Shown in pieces: positions 16,971 through 24,713 of a stretch of DNA of 36,224 nucleotides. Each line of letters opens with the position of its first letter. The stretch's first letter is position 1. The notes below the pieces were generated by a model. The model saw only the letters and a program-made list of their open reading frames with translations, made no database searches and had not been told where the DNA came from. A program made the translations under genes and the position numbers. The DNA comes from DASPOJ01 sp049790315 (lineage in GTDB: Bacteria; Acidobacteriota; Terriglobia; Acidiferrales; UBA7541), in assembly GCA_049790315.1 (NCBI GenBank), contig JBAQYV010000229.1, positions 1-36,224 on the forward strand, in the 5' to 3' direction.

Positions 16971-19076
16971 CTAGCTCCGTCGGTTCGCGACGAGCGCGCT
17001 CGAAACCGCTGCCGCGAGGCGCTCGCTGTAAGCGTTCCAAGAAAACTCTTTCGCACGGCATCGCGCCGCACGCGCCATTTCGCGTCGGCGATCCGGTGCG
17101 CGGTACAACTCGAGCAACCGCTCGGCCAGTGCCTCGATTTCGCCCGGCGGCACCAAAAAACCTTCGATGCCGTCGCGAACCACCGAACCTGTATTCGGCG
17201 TGGCGATCACGGGCACGCCGCAGGCAAGCGCCTCATAGGTCACAAGCGCCGAGCCTTCGTGCAGCGACGGAAGGACGAACACGTCCGAACGGCTATAGAT
17301 CTCGGGCAGCGCGGCGTTCGCAACTTGCGGCCGCCAGACGAACGCGTCGCGATATCGCGCAAGCCAACGCCCGGATCCCACGATGTCTCCCACGAATTCC
17401 AATTGGGCGCGGGGCAAGCGAAGACGGCGAAACGCTTCGAGGAGTTGTGCAATGCCTTTGCGTTGCGATAACTTGCCGACGAACAACACTCGAAAAATTC
17501 CGTCGTTCTCGCGTGGCCGCGGCGAAAAGCGCTCCAAATCGACGCCGAACGGCACATCCCGGATGCGCTCCGGTGCGGCACCGCAAGCGATGAGAGCCTC
17601 GCGCACATACGGTGATGGCGCGAGAATGATGTCGGCGAGTTTTATCTCCTCCGCATTTCGTTTGAGGCCCTTTTCCAATAGGCTTTGGGCCGATGGAAGC
17701 GAATCCGCAAAATCGGGCCAGCGTTCGGCTTCGCGCGCGAGCATCTCCCGCGCGGGCGCTAGCGGAGCGATGGTCTGGTCAAGGATGGCGCAAATTCCCA
17801 GACGCCGCGCCGCGCGAAACGTCGACAGCGCGCACGTGTCAAAACAGATCACTCCGGCGGGATGTTCCCGCACGAGGGCGCGGACCACGCTGCGATCGAA
17901 AATGGCGTTGCGCCAGCGCGCCAAGCGCTCGCCGTTACGCCGCGTGACACGAAAACGCGTGGCCCCTAAGTAAGCCCCTTCGACGATCGGCCGGGTAAGG
18001 ATTCGATTCGCGGGAATTTCGGGAAATGAGCGTTTCGCCAATGTGCGCTGCCATTTTTCCGCGCGCGCTTCTGGGAGTAGCCGGAGCGCGGCAGCCGATG
18101 TGCCACCGACGGAAAAACGTACGCCGGTAACAAAGCGCTGAAGCAAACCGGAAGAATAGAGCGCCATTGCCGCGCGTTCGGAATGCTGCCCGCCAGGATG
18201 CGCCAATAAAACGCTGGCTCGCGCGAGAGGCGTGGTGCGCGCTGGAATTCCTGAGGCGACGTGGGGCGGTCGAATCGGTGTGCACTCCGCTGCTGGACCC
18301 GCCGGCTTCTGCGCCACGACCAACAGACGAAATGCATGGCCCGCCAAACGCTCCCATCGCTCATGCCGGCGTTGCAACGCCCACAGGATCTTGAATTGTG
18401 CGTCTTCGATTAGTTGCTCGAGTTGCGCCGTGCGGAAACGGAATGGGTGGCAGAGCACAGCCAATGTGTCGCGATGGCGCCGCTTGGAATAAGCGTGAAA
18501 CCTGATCAGGCTGGCGATTGAGACCGTATCGCATCCCAGGATGAAATAGCCGCCGGGACGCACAACGCGAAAACATTCGCTCAAAACCGCGGCGGGTGAT
18601 TCGACGTGGTCCAGCACGTTGTACGAGGCCACGATCGCAGCCGAGTTTGTTCCCACAGGCAGGGCCTCTCCGCGCCCTTCGATGTGCACATAATTGCGCC
18701 TGCATTCGGCTGCGAGCGCCTTCATCGGCCGGGGAAGATCGATGGCCTGTGCGACTGTAGGAAGCGGATCCACGCCGATCAGGCCGCCTTCGGTTGACAG
18801 GAAATGCAGCATGCCAATTCCCATCGGGCCGATGCCGACTTCCACTTTTTGCCCGTGACACTCGAGCAACGCGGGCACAGCGGCGATCGCTAGATCGAGC
18901 GCGGAGATCTTCTCGGCCAGGATGCGCGCCTGTTCGCGCAACGAGCGTCGCGCGTGTTCCCAATAAGCGGCTTCCCCGCGCTGCGCGATGCGCCAACGCC
19001 CGGCATCCACCACGCGAGGCAAACGCGCGCCCCCCATGGCGCTTTCGACTTTCAGTTCAGGAATCTCGACGCGCAT
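16971..19076 (-). CDS. Methyltransferase - GT4 glycosyltransferase fusion, 701 aa
   Basis: Residues 1-260 form a SAM-dependent methyltransferase of the Methyltransf_11 type: VEVGIGPMGIGML (77-89) in place of the glycine-rich motif I, LIGVDPLP (98-106), EGRGEALPVGTNSAAIVASYNVLDHV (133-158) and VVRPGGYFIL (171-180). A linker (about 258-285) leads to a GT4 enzyme to the C-terminus: ASVLLAHPGGQHSERAA (287-303), VLFVGKLSQRKGIAQLLEAF (529-548) and the EX7E pair E607/E615 in LHEGSALVTYEALACGVPV. The protein could both methylate and glycosylate the EPS repeat. It starts 20 bases inside the flippase gene with a GGAG Shine-Dalgarno six bases from the ATG, and stops 9 bases before the Wzy-like gene. It is the second fused transferase in this operon. 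Confidence 0.9.
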   Translation of the reverse strand: MRVEIPELKVESAMGGARLPRVVDAGRWRIAQRGEAAYWEHARRSLREQARILAEKISALDLAIAAVPALLECHGQKVEVGIGPMGIGMLHFLSTEGGLIGVDPLPTVAQAIDLPRPMKALAAECRRNYVHIEGRGEALPVGTNSAAIVASYNVLDHVESPAAVLSECFRVVRPGGYFILGCDTVSIASLIRFHAYSKRRHRDTLAVLCHPFRFRTAQLEQLIEDAQFKILWALQRRHERWERLAGHAFRLLVVAQKPAGPAAECTPIRPPHVASGIPARTTPLARASVLLAHPGGQHSERAAMALYSSGLLQRFVTGVRFSVGGTSAAALRLLPEARAEKWQRTLAKRSFPEIPANRILTRPIVEGAYLGATRFRVTRRNGERLARWRNAIFDRSVVRALVREHPAGVICFDTCALSTFRAARRLGICAILDQTIAPLAPAREMLAREAERWPDFADSLPSAQSLLEKGLKRNAEEIKLADIILAPSPYVREALIACGAAPERIRDVPFGVDLERFSPRPRENDGIFRVLFVGKLSQRKGIAQLLEAFRRLRLPRAQLEFVGDIVGSGRWLARYRDAFVWRPQVANAALPEIYSRSDVFVLPSLHEGSALVTYEALACGVPVIATPNTGSVVRDGIEGFLVPPGEIEALAERLLELYRAPDRRREMARAARCRAKEFSWNAYSERLAAAVSSALVANRRS

Positions 19077-20655
19077 ATTGCTCTCCGCTCACGCGCCCGA
19101 ACTCGATTGATTGCCAGCACAGGAAATGACGGCAAGCCGTCGCCTCGGGTACGCGCAGAGCGAGGCTGCTCAGGAAAAAAATGATCACACTGGCGACGAA
19201 ACCAGAACTCACGTCGAGCGCGAACGCCAGGCTCGGCACGCCTGTGGCTTGCGCGAAAAATGTTCCCGCAGCGGCGCCAACCCAACCCGCCAGAATCGCG
19301 AGCGCGGCCAGCTCGAATGCAAATGGCAACCATGAGCGCGCGCCTGAAAATGCCGTTCGGCCATAAAGGGCGGCAAGCAGAGCCACCGCGCCCGCCCACG
19401 ACAGTATTGTGAAGAGACCGGCCAAACCGCTTCCGCCCCAGTGCGCCGCCCACGGCGCTACCACCGTGAGCACTGCGCAGCCCGCAAGAGTCACCCCGGT
19501 CGGCAACCACGCTTGCTGCCGGGCATAAAGCATTTTTTGCGCGTGCGTCGCGATCACCATCGCGGGCGTCGATAGACTGAGTAAGCCAAACAGATGCGCG
19601 ACGTGCGCCGTGGCCAGCGCGCCAAACGCCCCGCGCTCCAGCACCAACGCAACGATCGGCCGCCGCAACGCCAACGCCCATGCAGCCGTTGGCGCCGCAA
19701 GGTACAGACCCATGCGCAATCCGCGCGTGCCTAGCGATTCAAGCTCCGCGGCTGGGCCGGCCGAGCGTTCGTCGGCAAAGCGCGGAAACAGAACGGTCGC
19801 CAGCGTCAACGGGGCGAGCGAAATCAAAAGGCCGAGCTTGAATGCGTATCCGAAAACCGCCAGATTTCCCGCTGGCAATTCCGACAAAAGCCGATTGATC
19901 AAAAGCGGCGACCATGTGCCGGCGAGGAACATTCCGAGAAGTGGAACGGAAAGTATTAGGCCTCGACGCACGTCGGGATCGCCGATGCCGATGGCAAACG
20001 TTGCGCGCGCGTCGTCATTTCGAGCCAGTGGAAAAACGCGGCCGAGCGTCATTGCCGCGCTGACTGCGACCGAAACAATCGTGGCAAAGATCAGCGGCGC
20101 CACGGTGTCACGCGCCACAACAACGACGATCGCTGCGAGCAAAAGATTGCGTGCCAGTTGTGCAATTGATGGCAGCCAGAAAATGCGCCGCGCGTATAGC
20201 AGCGCCGTGGCCACCCCGGTCACAACCAGCGGCACGTAGGCCAGTCCCATCCAGCGAACAAATTCCAGGGCTTCGGCGTGGCCGGGGCCTTCGAGTCCTC
20301 CGGCGAGCAGCCAAACGATGGGCCTGGGCCACAGGAATTCGGCGGCGCCCAATATTCCGGCGCCCAGCAGAAAAACATTGCCGATTCCCTGCGCGACGCG
20401 CCAGGCTTCCGCGGGGCCGCGGCGCACGCGGCAATCCGCGAAGACGGGCACGAGAACGTGCGGCAAAATTTGCAGCACGAGTAATTGCTGCCCCATCAGC
20501 AACAGCATCGAGCCGACGCGGTAGGCGTCGGCGATACTCGAAGTTCCGTAACGCCAGGCCAGCGCCATCTCGACAGCCATGCCGGCCACCGGACTCAGCA
20601 GCGAAATGACTGTAAGCGCCATAGCGGAGCGGGCCGTTTGGTATGCGGGACGCAT
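19057..20655 (-). CDS. MurJ/MviN-family flippase, likely Wzx function, 532 aa
   Basis: This is a membrane protein with about 13-14 hydrophobic segments over its full length, in the MATE/MOP superfamily. The N-terminus (SPVAGMAVEMALAWRYGTSSIADAYRVGSMLL) and PLLINRLLSELPAGNLAVFGYAFKLGLLISLAPLTLATVLFPRFAD match the MurJ/MviN lipid II flippase pattern, including the LFPRFA stretch. Placed between glycosyltransferases, a polymerase and sugar enzymes, it most likely moves the undecaprenyl-linked EPS repeat to the periplasmic side. A true cell-wall MurJ cannot be excluded but would not be expected in an EPS operon. The ATG at 20655 shares one base with the stop of the FkbM gene (TGATG). A GTG at 20667 is a possible alternative. 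Confidence 0.82.
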   Translation of the reverse strand: MRPAYQTARSAMALTVISLLSPVAGMAVEMALAWRYGTSSIADAYRVGSMLLLMGQQLLVLQILPHVLVPVFADCRVRRGPAEAWRVAQGIGNVFLLGAGILGAAEFLWPRPIVWLLAGGLEGPGHAEALEFVRWMGLAYVPLVVTGVATALLYARRIFWLPSIAQLARNLLLAAIVVVVARDTVAPLIFATIVSVAVSAAMTLGRVFPLARNDDARATFAIGIGDPDVRRGLILSVPLLGMFLAGTWSPLLINRLLSELPAGNLAVFGYAFKLGLLISLAPLTLATVLFPRFADERSAGPAAELESLGTRGLRMGLYLAAPTAAWALALRRPIVALVLERGAFGALATAHVAHLFGLLSLSTPAMVIATHAQKMLYARQQAWLPTGVTLAGCAVLTVVAPWAAHWGGSGLAGLFTILSWAGAVALLAALYGRTAFSGARSWLPFAFELAALAILAGWVGAAAGTFFAQATGVPSLAFALDVSSGFVASVIIFFLSSLALRVPEATACRHFLCWQSIEFGRVSGEQYARRDS

Positions 20656-21488
20656 CAGCAGGTCCACTGGCGCGCGAAATAGGCATAGGCCGGCGCCGCA
20701 AGCGCAACGCGAGCGAAACCGTATTGCCGTAGCAGACTCTCACAGGCCGCCAAACGCTCGGCGCCGTGAAACTCCATCACGATGCGCTCGATGCGATCGA
20801 GCACGGGCCGCGCGCCTTCGAGCGCTTCGCATTCCGCGCCTTCGATATCGAGTTTCAAAAGTTGTACAGAGCGCAGTGCGAATCGATCAAACAGATCGGC
20901 GAGCGTCATGACGTCGACGGCAACTTCAGAAGACGCGCGCGCAGCCGATCGTTCTTCCGAAGCCAATTGACCGAGCGTTGAAACCCCGTAACGGACAAAT
21001 GCGCCGCGGCCCGTTGTGCGTCCCGCGGCCGCTTGCAGCGCCGTGACGGCTGTCGCGCGGTTTCGTTGGAGGTTGAATGCCAGACGCGCGAACGTCTCTG
21101 GATCCGGCTCAATTGCTAGAACTTGCGCGCAACCCGCGCGCGCGGCGCGCAGGGAAAACATTCCGATGTTTGCGCCGCAATCGATTACGCACCAGTCCGG
21201 ACGCGGCACAAATGCCGGACGCCTCTCATAGACCCGGTCGAGAAAAATCTCCTGATAAAGAGATAGCTCTCCACTTCCGGGACGCACATTCAGTTCAAGG
21301 CCTCCTAGCCGAATCGCCCGCGGCAGGTTGCGCCCGAAGCTCAAACCCGCGCGATCGAGCGCCCGCTCGGCGATGTAACCGGCCAGCGAGCGATGTTCGG
21401 CGAATCCGCGCGCGGCGTGCCAGCATCCTGCCGCGACGCGCAACATTGGCTTCAATTGCTCCTGCCTTCTTGGCTCAAGATCGATCAC
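20655..21488 (-). CDS. FkbM-family methyltransferase, 277 aa
   Basis: The motif I VIDCGANIG (101-109) followed by MFSLRAARAG and VLAIEPDPETFARLAFNLQRN is the classic FkbM signature. VQLLKLDIEGAECEALEGA and IERIVMEFHGAE follow in the expected order. FkbM proteins O-methylate hydroxyls of small molecules and glycans, and are common in capsule and EPS loci. The open frame reaches 21557, but GTG at 21488 forms a GTGA overlap with the GmhB stop, so I take that as the start. The target sugar is unknown. The C-terminus is short and ends 1 base into the flippase start codon. Confidence 0.88.
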   Translation of the reverse strand: MIDLEPRRQEQLKPMLRVAAGCWHAARGFAEHRSLAGYIAERALDRAGLSFGRNLPRAIRLGGLELNVRPGSGELSLYQEIFLDRVYERRPAFVPRPDWCVIDCGANIGMFSLRAARAGCAQVLAIEPDPETFARLAFNLQRNRATAVTALQAAAGRTTGRGAFVRYGVSTLGQLASEERSAARASSEVAVDVMTLADLFDRFALRSVQLLKLDIEGAECEALEGARPVLDRIERIVMEFHGAERLAACESLLRQYGFARVALAAPAYAYFARQWTC

Positions 21489-22117
21489 GGCCTCGCCTCC
21501 GGCGCGGCGTCGTGAACATTGCGGCGCGCGGCCTTGCGGAGTTTCGCCAAGATCCACGCCGCGGCGCGCGGTAGGTCCGCGGCCTGCGCATCAGGCTTCG
21601 CACGCCGCAGCTTGACCGAGGCGCCAGCCGTTTCACTCAGATAGCGCTCGCTCCGAATTTTCCGTAAGACCGTACCCCGGCCGACCAGAATCGTGCGGCA
21701 TCCCGCTGCTCGGCCTGCGGCGATGTCTTTCGGCGAATCGCCAACCAAAAATGACCCGCGCAAGCTGACACGCCAGTGCTGCGCTGCGGCGAGCAGCATC
21801 CCCGGCAGCGGCTTGCGGCACTCGCATCGATCGGCGTCGCGGTGCGGGCACACGTAAATGCCGTCCAGCTCGATGGCGCGACCCAGGGCCGCATGCATTC
21901 GCGCAAGTTCGCTTGGTCGTAAGCGCCCGCGCGTGAGTTCCGGTTGATTTGTAACCACCAGTGCCACCAGTCCCGCCTTTCGCAATGCGCGCACCGCCCG
22001 CGCCACACCCGGTAGCACCGCAAAATCCTCCAGATGCAGTGGCGATAGCCAGCGCCCGTCGCGGCGCACCAGGGCGTTCAACACGCCATCTCTATCGAGA
22101 AACAGTGCTCGCCGCAT
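21485..22117 (-). CDS. gmhB: D,D-heptose 1,7-bisphosphate phosphatase, GmhB-like (HAD-IIIA), 210 aa
   Basis: This is a HAD-superfamily phosphatase. The nucleophile motif is FLDRDGVLN with D8 and D10; the second motif is VVTNQPE. The zinc-binding loop of the GmhB/HisB group is complete (C90, H92, C98, C100 in CPHRDADRCEC), followed by RKPLPGML and the acidic motif VGDSPKDI (125-132). It should remove the 7-phosphate of heptose 1,7-bisphosphate in the cytoplasm. GmhA and HddA in the same operon complete the preceding steps, which supports the GDP-D-alpha-D-heptose route. The ATG is 26 bases inside the gmhA gene; the stop overlaps the FkbM GTG. The C-terminal 45 residues are Ala/Arg-rich and not conserved. 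Confidence 0.9.
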   Translation of the reverse strand: MRRALFLDRDGVLNALVRRDGRWLSPLHLEDFAVLPGVARAVRALRKAGLVALVVTNQPELTRGRLRPSELARMHAALGRAIELDGIYVCPHRDADRCECRKPLPGMLLAAAQHWRVSLRGSFLVGDSPKDIAAGRAAGCRTILVGRGTVLRKIRSERYLSETAGASVKLRRAKPDAQAADLPRAAAWILAKLRKAARRNVHDAAPEARP

Positions 22118-22733
22118 GAGCCCTTTTCCGCTCGGCTCCGGCTCGGATACGCTCGGCCACGCAGAACGTCAGTAAGTGGTGAATCACCACGTGGAAGGAT
22201 TCAACGTGGGGCGTGGTGTGATACGGCACAACCACCGCTACGTCGGCGGTTTGGCGCATCGCGCCGCCGGTGAATCCCGCAAGACCGATGGTTTGCCCCC
22301 CGTGTTGCTTGGCGTATTCCATCGCGCGCAGCAGATTCTGCGACCATAGCCCGGCGCGATCGCGGCCGCTTCCGCCGTGCACGCTAATGGCAATCAGCAA
22401 ATCGCCGGGTCGAAATAGCGTTTCGAGCTGACGCAGATAAACATTTTCCCAGCCATCGTCGTTCACCAGCGCGCTCATCAGCGGCGCGTTATCGCCGAGC
22501 GACAGCACTCGCAGGCGCGGTTGATGCGGCACAATCGTGCACTTGAATAAATCCGCGGCCAGGTGCGTTGCCGTCCCGGCCGAGCCTCCGTTGCCGCACG
22601 TGAACACGGTGGCGCCGCGCTGCCAGGCCTCCCACAACAACTCCACCGCTCGATCAAGAGACGCTCGATCGATTTTTTCCGTGATCTCTTTCACACCGCG
22701 TAGGTACTCGCCGATATATTCGCCGTTGCGCAT
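22092..22733 (-). CDS. gmhA: Phosphoheptose isomerase-like SIS protein (GmhA-type), 213 aa
   Basis: A single SIS domain covers the protein: FTCGNGGSAGTATHLAADLFKC (46-65), RPGDLLIAISVHGGSG, GGQTIGLAGFTGG and VPYHTTPHVESFHVVIHHLLTF. These match GmhA, which isomerises sedoheptulose 7-phosphate to D-glycero-D-manno-heptose 7-phosphate. H57 and the HVVIHH histidines fit the zinc-dependent active site. The SVHGGSGRDRAGLWSQN loop is longer than in E. coli GmhA. Gene neighbours HddA and GmhB strengthen the assignment over a generic SIS isomerase. A good GGAGG lies 6 bases before the ATG, inside a short ORF that reads across the start (22654-22800). Confidence 0.87.
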   Translation of the reverse strand: MRNGEYIGEYLRGVKEITEKIDRASLDRAVELLWEAWQRGATVFTCGNGGSAGTATHLAADLFKCTIVPHQPRLRVLSLGDNAPLMSALVNDDGWENVYLRQLETLFRPGDLLIAISVHGGSGRDRAGLWSQNLLRAMEYAKQHGGQTIGLAGFTGGAMRQTADVAVVVPYHTTPHVESFHVVIHHLLTFCVAERIRAGAERKRAHAASTVSR

Positions 22734-22800
22734 CGCGCGCCTCCTTCAGCCGTCGCTCGATCCGTGTCTCAATCTTCGTTTCAACCTTGGCTTCAATCAT
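22654..22800 (-). CDS. Possible 48-residue peptide with tetrapeptide repeats, overlapping gmhA start
   Basis: In the 112-base gap between the Gfo/Idh gene and gmhA, an ATG at 22800 opens a 48-codon frame that runs 80 bases into gmhA in another frame and stops at TGA 22654-22656. It begins M, then IEAK-VETK-IETR-IERR, four repeats of a hydrophobic-Glu-x-basic unit, then RLKEARDAQRR. The repeat is charged and would be strongly helical. No clear Shine-Dalgarno precedes it (the closest purine run is AAGAAA). It may be a leader peptide coupling translation of gmhA, or chance. The periodicity of codons is the only direct support. Confidence 0.3.
   Translation of the reverse strand: MIEAKVETKIETRIERRLKEARDAQRRIYRRVPTRCERDHGKNRSSVS
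22750..22797 (-). repeat. Four imperfect 12-base tandem repeats upstream of gmhA
   Basis: On the minus strand the units are ATTGAAGCCAAG, GTTGAAACGAAG, ATTGAGACACGG and ATCGAGCGACGG. Their length is four codons, and the changes keep the encoded pattern hydrophobic-Glu-x-Lys/Arg. The low-GC start of the array stands out from the surrounding coding DNA. Confidence 0.6.
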
Positions 22801-22845
22801 TGTTTCTTATCGCAGGGCCGCGCCTCCGGAATGCGCCAGGCGTGA

Positions 22846-23853
22846 CTACGAATCGATCCGCACCACAGTCTTCGTGCGCGCCGACTCATAGGCGGCCGCC
22901 GCCAGGCGCAGCGCCTGCCAGCCATCGAGGCCGCTGGCTTCCGGCGCGCGCTCCTCTCGAATGGCTGCCGCAAATTCCGCCCATTCCGCGGCCCAGGAAG
23001 TGTCTTCACCCGAAAATTCGATTTGTTGTTCTGAAGGAGCTTCGCCCGCGTGCCGCTCGCCGATCACCAGACGCTCGGGGCCATAGCTGCCGCCGAGCCC
23101 TTCAATCAGCACGTATCCGCGGTCACCGAACACTTCGAACGAAAATAGGTTTTTCCACTGCGTCCAACTGGCGTGCAGGCTCGCGGTAATTCCTTCGGCG
23201 GAGCGCAGCAAACAGAAGGCGTTGTCTTCGACTTCAATCGGCCAGAATGCCGACGATATCATCGCGGAGACTTCAGTGAACTCACCGGCGAACCAGCGAA
23301 ACAAATCGAGCGCATGCACGCCCTGATCGAGCAATTCGCCGCCGCCCGAAATCCGATCGGCGCGCCACTCGTGTTCGTAGCCCGTGCGCCCGCCGTGGCC
23401 GTATCGGCAGCGCAGCACAAGCAGCCGTCCAATCCGGCCTTCAATCACCAAGCGATGCCCTTCCGCAATTGCCGGGTGATAACGGTGATTGAAGCCGGTC
23501 TTGAGCGCGCGTTTCGAGTGCGCCGCCGCAGCCACCAGCATTGCAGCTTCTTCCGGCGAACGCGCCAGCGGCTTTTCGCACAGCACATGTTTACCGGCGT
23601 CGAGCGCCGCCTTCGTGATCGGCGCGAGCCATTGGTGCGGCGTAGCCACGATCACGGCTTGCACATCGCGCGCGCCGAAAACAGCCTCGGGTTCGGCATA
23701 TGCGCGGGAACCAAACGCCCGCGCCAGCGCTTCCGCGCGTCCCGCATCCGCGTCCGCCACGGCCACTAAGCGCGCGCCGGAAACGCGTGACAACACTTCC
23801 GCGCGCCGCGCGCCAATACGTCCCGCTCCGACGATGCCGACTCCGAGTGTCAT
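22846..23853 (-). CDS. Gfo/Idh/MocA-family NAD(P)-dependent oxidoreductase, 335 aa
   Basis: The N-terminal Rossmann domain has GIVGAGRIGARRAEVL (6-21) and VIVATPHQ, then the family hallmark CEKPLARS (92-99) with E93-K94-P95. The C-terminal alpha/beta domain includes GFNHRYHPA, GGELLDQGVHALDLFRWF with the conserved Asp-x3-His, and TASLHASWTQWKN. Such enzymes oxidise or reduce a sugar hydroxyl/keto group, often at C3 of a nucleotide sugar in surface polysaccharide loci. The substrate is not predictable. Its ATG overlaps the SDR stop as ATGA, placing it in one translational unit with the SDR and the dehydrogenase-like gene. It is followed by the 112-base gap with the tetrapeptide-repeat ORF. Confidence 0.87.
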   Translation of the reverse strand: MTLGVGIVGAGRIGARRAEVLSRVSGARLVAVADADAGRAEALARAFGSRAYAEPEAVFGARDVQAVIVATPHQWLAPITKAALDAGKHVLCEKPLARSPEEAAMLVAAAAHSKRALKTGFNHRYHPAIAEGHRLVIEGRIGRLLVLRCRYGHGGRTGYEHEWRADRISGGGELLDQGVHALDLFRWFAGEFTEVSAMISSAFWPIEVEDNAFCLLRSAEGITASLHASWTQWKNLFSFEVFGDRGYVLIEGLGGSYGPERLVIGERHAGEAPSEQQIEFSGEDTSWAAEWAEFAAAIREERAPEASGLDGWQALRLAAAAYESARTKTVVRIDS

Positions 23854-24713
23854 GACGCCTCAAGTACCTCCGTGAATTTCCGGCCGTCGATCCGGCGCAA
23901 TGTGTATAGCGATGTGCGGCGAAGCTCCGTCGATTGCGCGCCCAGCGATTTCCAATCGTCCCAAACGGCGCTGATCAATCGTCCAGTGATACCGGCGGCC
24001 GCGGGCGACGCGAGAAACACCGCCAATTCCGCCGCGCGCTCCGGTGGCGTGCCGCCGGAAAGTTTTTGCTCGAGAGACTTCTTGTAAAATTCAGTGCCGG
24101 CGCGCTCGCCTGCTGCAATCACCTCGTCGATGAGCCGCGTGTTCACGGCGCCGGGCGCTATGGCATTTACGCGCACGCCGGAATCGCGCACCTCTTCCGC
24201 CACGGTTTCGGTCAGCCGCACCACCGCGGCTTTCGACGCGCTGTACGCGGAAAAACGCGGAAATGGCGCGACCGCGCCGCCACCGGAAAAATTCACGATC
24301 GCGCCGCGCTGTCGCGCCAACATGTGCGGCAAAGCGGCGCGCATGGCATAAGCCGTGCCAAGTAAGTTCGTCGCGATCGCCGCGGCCCACACCCCCATGT
24401 CGGCCTCAGCCAAAGGGCCGATGGGGCCGTACACTCCGGCAGCGTTCACCAGGACGTCGAGCCGGCCGAAAACCTCAAGCACACGGGCCACCGCCCGCTC
24501 GATTTCTCCGGGCTTGGCAACGTCGGCGGGAAAAGATTGGGCACGCGTCGGGCCGGCCGCGAGCTCAGCCGCGACGCGATCGAGGTCAACGGACAGCCGC
24601 GCAACCAGCCCAACATCACATCCTTCCCGCGCAAACGCGTGTGCCACCGCGCAACCGATGCCGCGGCTTGCGCCCGTGACCAACACGACCGATCGCGAGG
24701 CTGCGCCGTTCAT
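23850..24713 (-). CDS. Classical SDR-family oxidoreductase, 287 aa
   Basis: The product has the classical short-chain dehydrogenase features: TGASRGIG (13-20), NAAG, the catalytic S143, and YSASK with Y157 and K161. RVNAIAPGAVNTRL follows as the expected cofactor-side motif. The last 35 residues (SLGAQSTELRRTSLYTLRRIDGRKFTEVLE) extend past the usual end of the family and have a basic, hydrophilic character. It most likely reduces or oxidises an intermediate in nucleotide-sugar or glycan tailoring. The ATG at 24713 overlaps the stop of the upstream dehydrogenase-like gene as ATGA; the open frame to 24887 is rejected for that reason. Confidence 0.87.
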   Translation of the reverse strand: MNGAASRSVVLVTGASRGIGCAVAHAFAREGCDVGLVARLSVDLDRVAAELAAGPTRAQSFPADVAKPGEIERAVARVLEVFGRLDVLVNAAGVYGPIGPLAEADMGVWAAAIATNLLGTAYAMRAALPHMLARQRGAIVNFSGGGAVAPFPRFSAYSASKAAVVRLTETVAEEVRDSGVRVNAIAPGAVNTRLIDEVIAAGERAGTEFYKKSLEQKLSGGTPPERAAELAVFLASPAAAGITGRLISAVWDDWKSLGAQSTELRRTSLYTLRRIDGRKFTEVLEAS

